A program made the translations under genes and the position numbers. Shown one piece after another: positions 60,359 through 64,000 of a stretch of DNA of 64,000 bases. Positions within the stretch are counted from its first letter, which is position 1. Each line of letters begins with the position of its first letter. This DNA comes from Meghimatium bilineatum (taxonomy: Eukaryota; Mollusca; Gastropoda; Stylommatophora; Philomycidae). The stretch is taken from the NCBI GenBank assembly GCA_034231615.1, contig CM067322.1, positions 50,784,456 through 50,848,455 of the forward strand. The letters run 5' to 3'. A model generated the notes under the pieces. It searched no databases and had not been told where the DNA came from. It worked only from the letters and a program-made list of their open reading frames with translations.

Positions 60359-60600
60359 TTCTGTTTCTTCATTTGAGTTCTTTCTCTGACTCCTGCATAC
60401 TAGCAAAATGTAGTCCGAAGAACGGTATGCGATGCATTAATCCATGGTTTACAGCTTAGTTGCGTTATTTGCGCCTTTCGATATGACACATCCCACTTCA
60501 GCATGGCTTCTTGTTCCTTTTAATGCTCAATTGAATGGGGCAGCTAGCTTCACCCAAAACCTCTCTTATCGTCTGTTACGACACACATCTAGATGTATAT
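60359..60600 (-). mobile_element. S/R-related retroposon, diverged
   Basis: Reverse orientation: TTGAGTTCTTTCTCTGACTC, AAAATGTAGTCCGAAGAACG, GTTATTTGCGCCTTTCGATA, then CCCACTTCAGCATGGCTT, which parallels CGATTTCGGCATGCCTTG of the R element. Confidence 0.55.
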
Positions 60601-60849
60601 GTATATATCCATAGTGCTCTTTATACCTGCTACTTTCCTACCTAGTTTCATTCGTAATCTTTTCATTTTACATAATTATTCTTTTTTTTTTCTATGGCTG
60701 GACATCTTCTTTTGTAAAGTCTCCTAATATATCTGTTTATATTTTTATTCATACACTTAATAAACACCTTTATCACACAAACAGTAAATATGTTTGTAAT
60801 ACACTCTTAAAGGTGGCCTTCAGAACCTAAATATCATAATGCAAAGAAT

Positions 60850-62090
60850 CAAACTAAAATTAGAAATGAAGATAAATGAAATACAAGCCTGATTCAGATC
60901 TGGCAGAGGAAAAAGAGATCACATCCTTAACATGAGACTTGTCATAGAAAAGTGTAGGGAATTATCAACTGATCTGCACATGTGCTTCATAGACTACTTG
61001 AAAGCGTTAGATAGCGTCCAACACCAGAAACTGGGATAATGAACGGCATGGGTTTTCCAAGATATTTCACTCATCCTATAGAAGAGCTTTAGCAAGATCA
61101 TAAAGCTGTAGTGAGGTTAGAGAGTGATCTTTCAGAGTGGTTTGAGTTTGAGGTACAGAACGGAGTAAGGCAGGGGTGCACCCTCTCCACACACCTGTTC
61201 AACATCTACACAGAAAATATAATGAGGGATGTAAGAGAAGACATATACAACACGAGTTACCGCGCTTTAAACATCGGTGGTTTTGAAATCTCCGAACTAA
61301 ACTACGCAGACGACACGGTGCTTTGCTCAAACGATATAAAGAGACCGGAACAGCTGATAACAAACACAAAGAAATATAGTGAATCACAAATTTTATACTT
61401 AAACACACACACAAAAACCACAAATAATGTCAACAGATATAACAACACAATAACTAAAAATCATAATATATAATACTGAGATAATTATGTGGATAAATTC
61501 GAATACTTGGGAGTAAACAGAAAGGGTGCAGGAGACTGCATGGCTTAGAAATAAGAAAGAGACTAGCAATGACGTTTTGTAAAATAACATGAGTGAAAAA
61601 CATATAGACAAACAACATAATAAAAACGAAAGTGCTAATGTTAAGAATTTCTATTTTAGCGGTTGCAACATAAGCTGCGAAACTTGGACCCTAAGTAAAA
61701 TAGCAGCAAAGAAGATCAATGCCTTTGAGATGAAATGGTACAGAAAGATACTTAGAATCTCATGGAAGGAAAAAAAGAGAAATTCGGATATTATAAACAA
61801 TATGAAGGTGGCCGAATATTGGTTACTAAACACGATAGCGAAAAGAAAACTACATCTATTTGGAGACATATAAAGAGACATGCCTGGTTAGAAAGACAAA
61901 TTATGCAGGACAGATCGCCGGATATAAGGAGAAGGGGCAGAACAAGAAGAAAATGGACTGGTGACATTAAGGATAACATGAATGCGTCATTAGAAAATGC
62001 AAACTGCATGACCCAAGACTGAGATAGGTTCAGGGAGTTCATTAGGAAGACAACGTTCTGGAGAGAATACGCCACACGATACACAATCTT
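60850..62090 (+). mobile_element. LINE family H, RT palm to C-terminus
   Basis: Plus strand in several frames: SGRGKRDHILNMRLVIEKCR, HMCFIDYLKALDSVQHQKL (60900-61030), VQNGVRQGCTLSTHLFNIYT, LNYADDTVLCSNDIKRPEQL (61300-61350; YADD intact), CETWTLSKIAAKKINAFEMK, KILRISWKEKKRNSD, RHAWLERQIMQDRS, RRRGRTRRKWTGDIKDNM, FRE-like and WREYAT ends. Longest RT remnant in the window; stops and frameshifts separate the parts. Confidence 0.88.
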
Positions 62091-62290
62091 AAATATCAAT
62101 ATCCTAACGTACATCCACTTATACACTAATATATATTCAGTACATAAATTTATATATGCGTATTTATTTATACTCTAAAGGTATAATAATCGTACAAGAG
62201 TATATGTCAACAGAATGTGCAGACATTGGTATCGATAATATAATATGGGGCATATAAATGGTGTGCATTCTTACTATATATAGTAGTTCA
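62091..62290. other. AT-rich spacer
   Basis: TATA-rich sequence before the 38-bp array. Confidence 0.4.
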
Positions 62291-62323
62291 TACATAATGC
62301 TGCCCACATGGCACCGCACAGTG

Positions 62324-63262
62324 CGATCCACCTATGTAGAGTCAGTATGTGCGACACAGCGCATTCTACCTATGTAGAGTCAGTCTGTGCGACACAATGC
62401 ATTCTACCTATGTAGAGTCAGTCTGTGCGACACAATGCATTCTACCTATGTAGAGTCAGTATGTGCGACACAATGCATTCTACCTATGTAGAGTCAGTAT
62501 GTGCGACACAATGCATTCTACCTATGTAGAGTCAGTATGTGCGACACAATGCATTCTACCTATGTAGAGTCAGTATGTGCGACACAATGCATTCTACCTA
62601 TGTAGAGTCAGTATGTGCGACACAATGCATTCTACCTATGTAGAGTCAGTATGTGCGACACAATGCATTCTACCTATGTAGAGTCAGTATGTGCGACACA
62701 ATGCATTCTACCTATGTAGAGTCAGTATGTGCGACACAATGCATTCTACCTATGTAGAGTCAGTATGTGCGACACAATGCATTCTACCTATGTAGAGTCA
62801 GTATGTGCGACACAATGCATTCTACCTATGTAGAGTCAGTATGTGCGACACAATGCATTCTACCTATGTAGAGTCAGTATGTGCGACACAATGCATTCTA
62901 CCTATGTAGAGTCAGTATGTGCGACACAATGCATTCTACCTATGTAGAGTCAGTATGTGCGACACAGCTCATTCTACCTATGTAGAGTCAGTCTGTGCGA
63001 CACAATGCATTCTACCTATGTAGAGTCAGTATGTGCGACACAATGCATTCTACCTATGTAGAGTCAGTATGTGCGACACAATGCATTCTACCTATGTAGA
63101 GTCAGTATGTGCGACACAGCGCATTCTACCTATGTAGAGTCAGTATGTGCGACACAATGCATTCTACCTATGTAGAGTCAGTCTGTGCGACAAAATGCAT
63201 TCTACCTATGTAGAGTCAGTATGTGCGACACATCGCATTCTACCTATGTAGAGTCAGTCTGT
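62324..63262. repeat. 38-bp satellite-like array
   Basis: About 24 copies of CATTCTACCTATGTAGAGTC followed by AGTATGTGCGACACAATG, very regular, with few variants (GTCTGTG, CACAGCG, CACAGCTC). Each unit contains the inverted repeat CTAC..GTAG. Confidence 0.97.
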
Positions 63263-63293
63263 ATCGCGAACATAATAAAATACATGTATATAT

Positions 63294-63790
63294 CATCATC
63301 ATCAAGTGCCGTCTCCGCAACGAAGGTTGGCTGCAACGTATCTCCAACATCTCCTGTCTCTTGTCTTGGTGGTGCACTCTGCTAGACTGTAACCTGTCCA
63401 TCGTGTAATGTTACTCTCCCACTTGTATCTCTGCCTACCTCTTGCTCGCTTCCCTTTGACTTTACCCTCAAGTAAGGTCTTCAATAAGGTGTCATGTCTT
63501 TTAATGTGTATAAAGTATTTTATTTGCCTGATCTTTATTTCTCTTAGTAGTTCTTTCTTCATATTAAGTGTCTTTAGCACCTCTTTATTTGTTTTCTTCT
63601 CTTTCCATGATGTTCTCCCTATTCTTCTATATACCCACATCTCAAAGGCATCAACTTTGTCTTCTAATTGTTTATTTAGTGTCCGTGTTTCTGAGCCATA
63701 CATTAATATGGAATAGATGTAGCATTTTATAATACTCATTTTTAACTTGTTTGTAATTTGTTTAGATATTAATAATTTCCTCATGCCTTG
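63294..63790 (-). mobile_element. LINE family B C-terminal region, GAT-tailed
   Basis: Minus strand, open for 160 codons from 63784: [104 protein letters not shown]. The RT thumb and C-terminal part of a LINE; a (GAT)n tail touches 63294. Reference copy for family B here. Confidence 0.87.
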
Positions 63791-64000
63791 TCCGTTCTCT
63801 ATCGGGCTTATTCTAGTATATATACTAATGCATTATTATGATTTAAAAAAAATCAAAAATCGGTATATATAGACATGTGTTTATATATAATACGAACATC
63901 TGGGTTCAGTGCATTGACTATTTTGGGGTGTCGGTCACATATCTGTGAGTATTGATGTTATGTTTAGTGTTGTTTGGGGGGGGGGGGGGGGTAATGAAAA
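63791..64000. other. no gene; 16-G run
   Basis: AT-rich with a run of 16 G at 63976-63991. Confidence 0.5.

Noticed and set aside
62324..63262. CRISPR-like repeated array
   Set aside because: Units are head-to-tail without spacers, in a eukaryotic context; this is a plain tandem repeat. The same applies to the other arrays.
1..64000. tRNA, rRNA or snRNA genes
   Set aside because: Read for B-box and conserved core words on both strands. Only the SINE-like box near 1960-2040 and its degenerate copy at 40783 were seen, so no RNA gene is called. A covariance-model scan would be needed to exclude them.

Overview
This is a eukaryotic (metazoan) genomic window, AT-rich and dominated by transposable-element debris and tandem repeats. 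It holds one clearly recognisable host gene. The evidence for a eukaryote is a multi-exon gene with GT-AG introns, many non-LTR retrotransposon (LINE) fragments with target-site duplications (TSDs), SINE-like repeats, minisatellites and fossil Tigger- and piggyBac-type transposases. The RNase H-bearing LINE tails resemble families I associate with molluscs, especially gastropods. That placement is inference only.

The host gene is DDX52 (yeast ROK1), a DEAD-box RNA helicase of 40S ribosome biogenesis. It lies on the minus strand from the ATG at 44027 to a TGA at 15232. I could place 13 coding exons to the base. All splice phases agree, and the joined coding sequence is 1563 nt (520 aa plus stop). 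The helicase motifs are all present: Q, GSGKT, PTRELA, DESD, SAT, RGID and HRIGRTGR. One short N-terminal exon known from other DDX52 proteins was not found between 41252 and 43940. The introns are filled with LINE, SINE and minisatellite sequence.

Layout: 1-15 kb, downstream of DDX52, is LINE fragments, a Tigger fossil (about 5.0-6.06 kb), an RNase H LINE with TSD (9061-10603), a piggyBac fossil split by a 1 kb retroposon (11.66-13.1 kb) and a second RNase H LINE (13534-14339). 15.2-44.0 kb is DDX52 with repeat-rich introns. 44-64 kb, upstream of DDX52, is nested LINEs (57.1-59.2 kb and 60.85-62.09 kb among others) separated by large tandem arrays (48.3, 50.3, 53.9, 55.1, 60.0 and 62.3-63.3 kb).

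The most unusual signals are two. First, two DDX52 introns carry minisatellites whose repeat unit is the 3' splice site plus the first bases of the next exon (exon 8: 29-bp unit, 19 copies; exon 4: about 49-bp unit, 4 extra copies). The true acceptor is the last unit of each array. Second, there is a roughly 1.2-kb, GC-rich, apparently non-coding retroposon with a (CAAA)n tail. It has three copies here, each with a perfect 10-12 bp TSD, variable numbers of an internal ~107-bp unit, and a 3' end related to a ~155-bp SINE-like family that also shows perfect TSDs. LINE families are called A-I below as local labels only; R is the 1.2-kb retroposon, S the ~155-bp SINE-like family and P a ~690-bp repeat.
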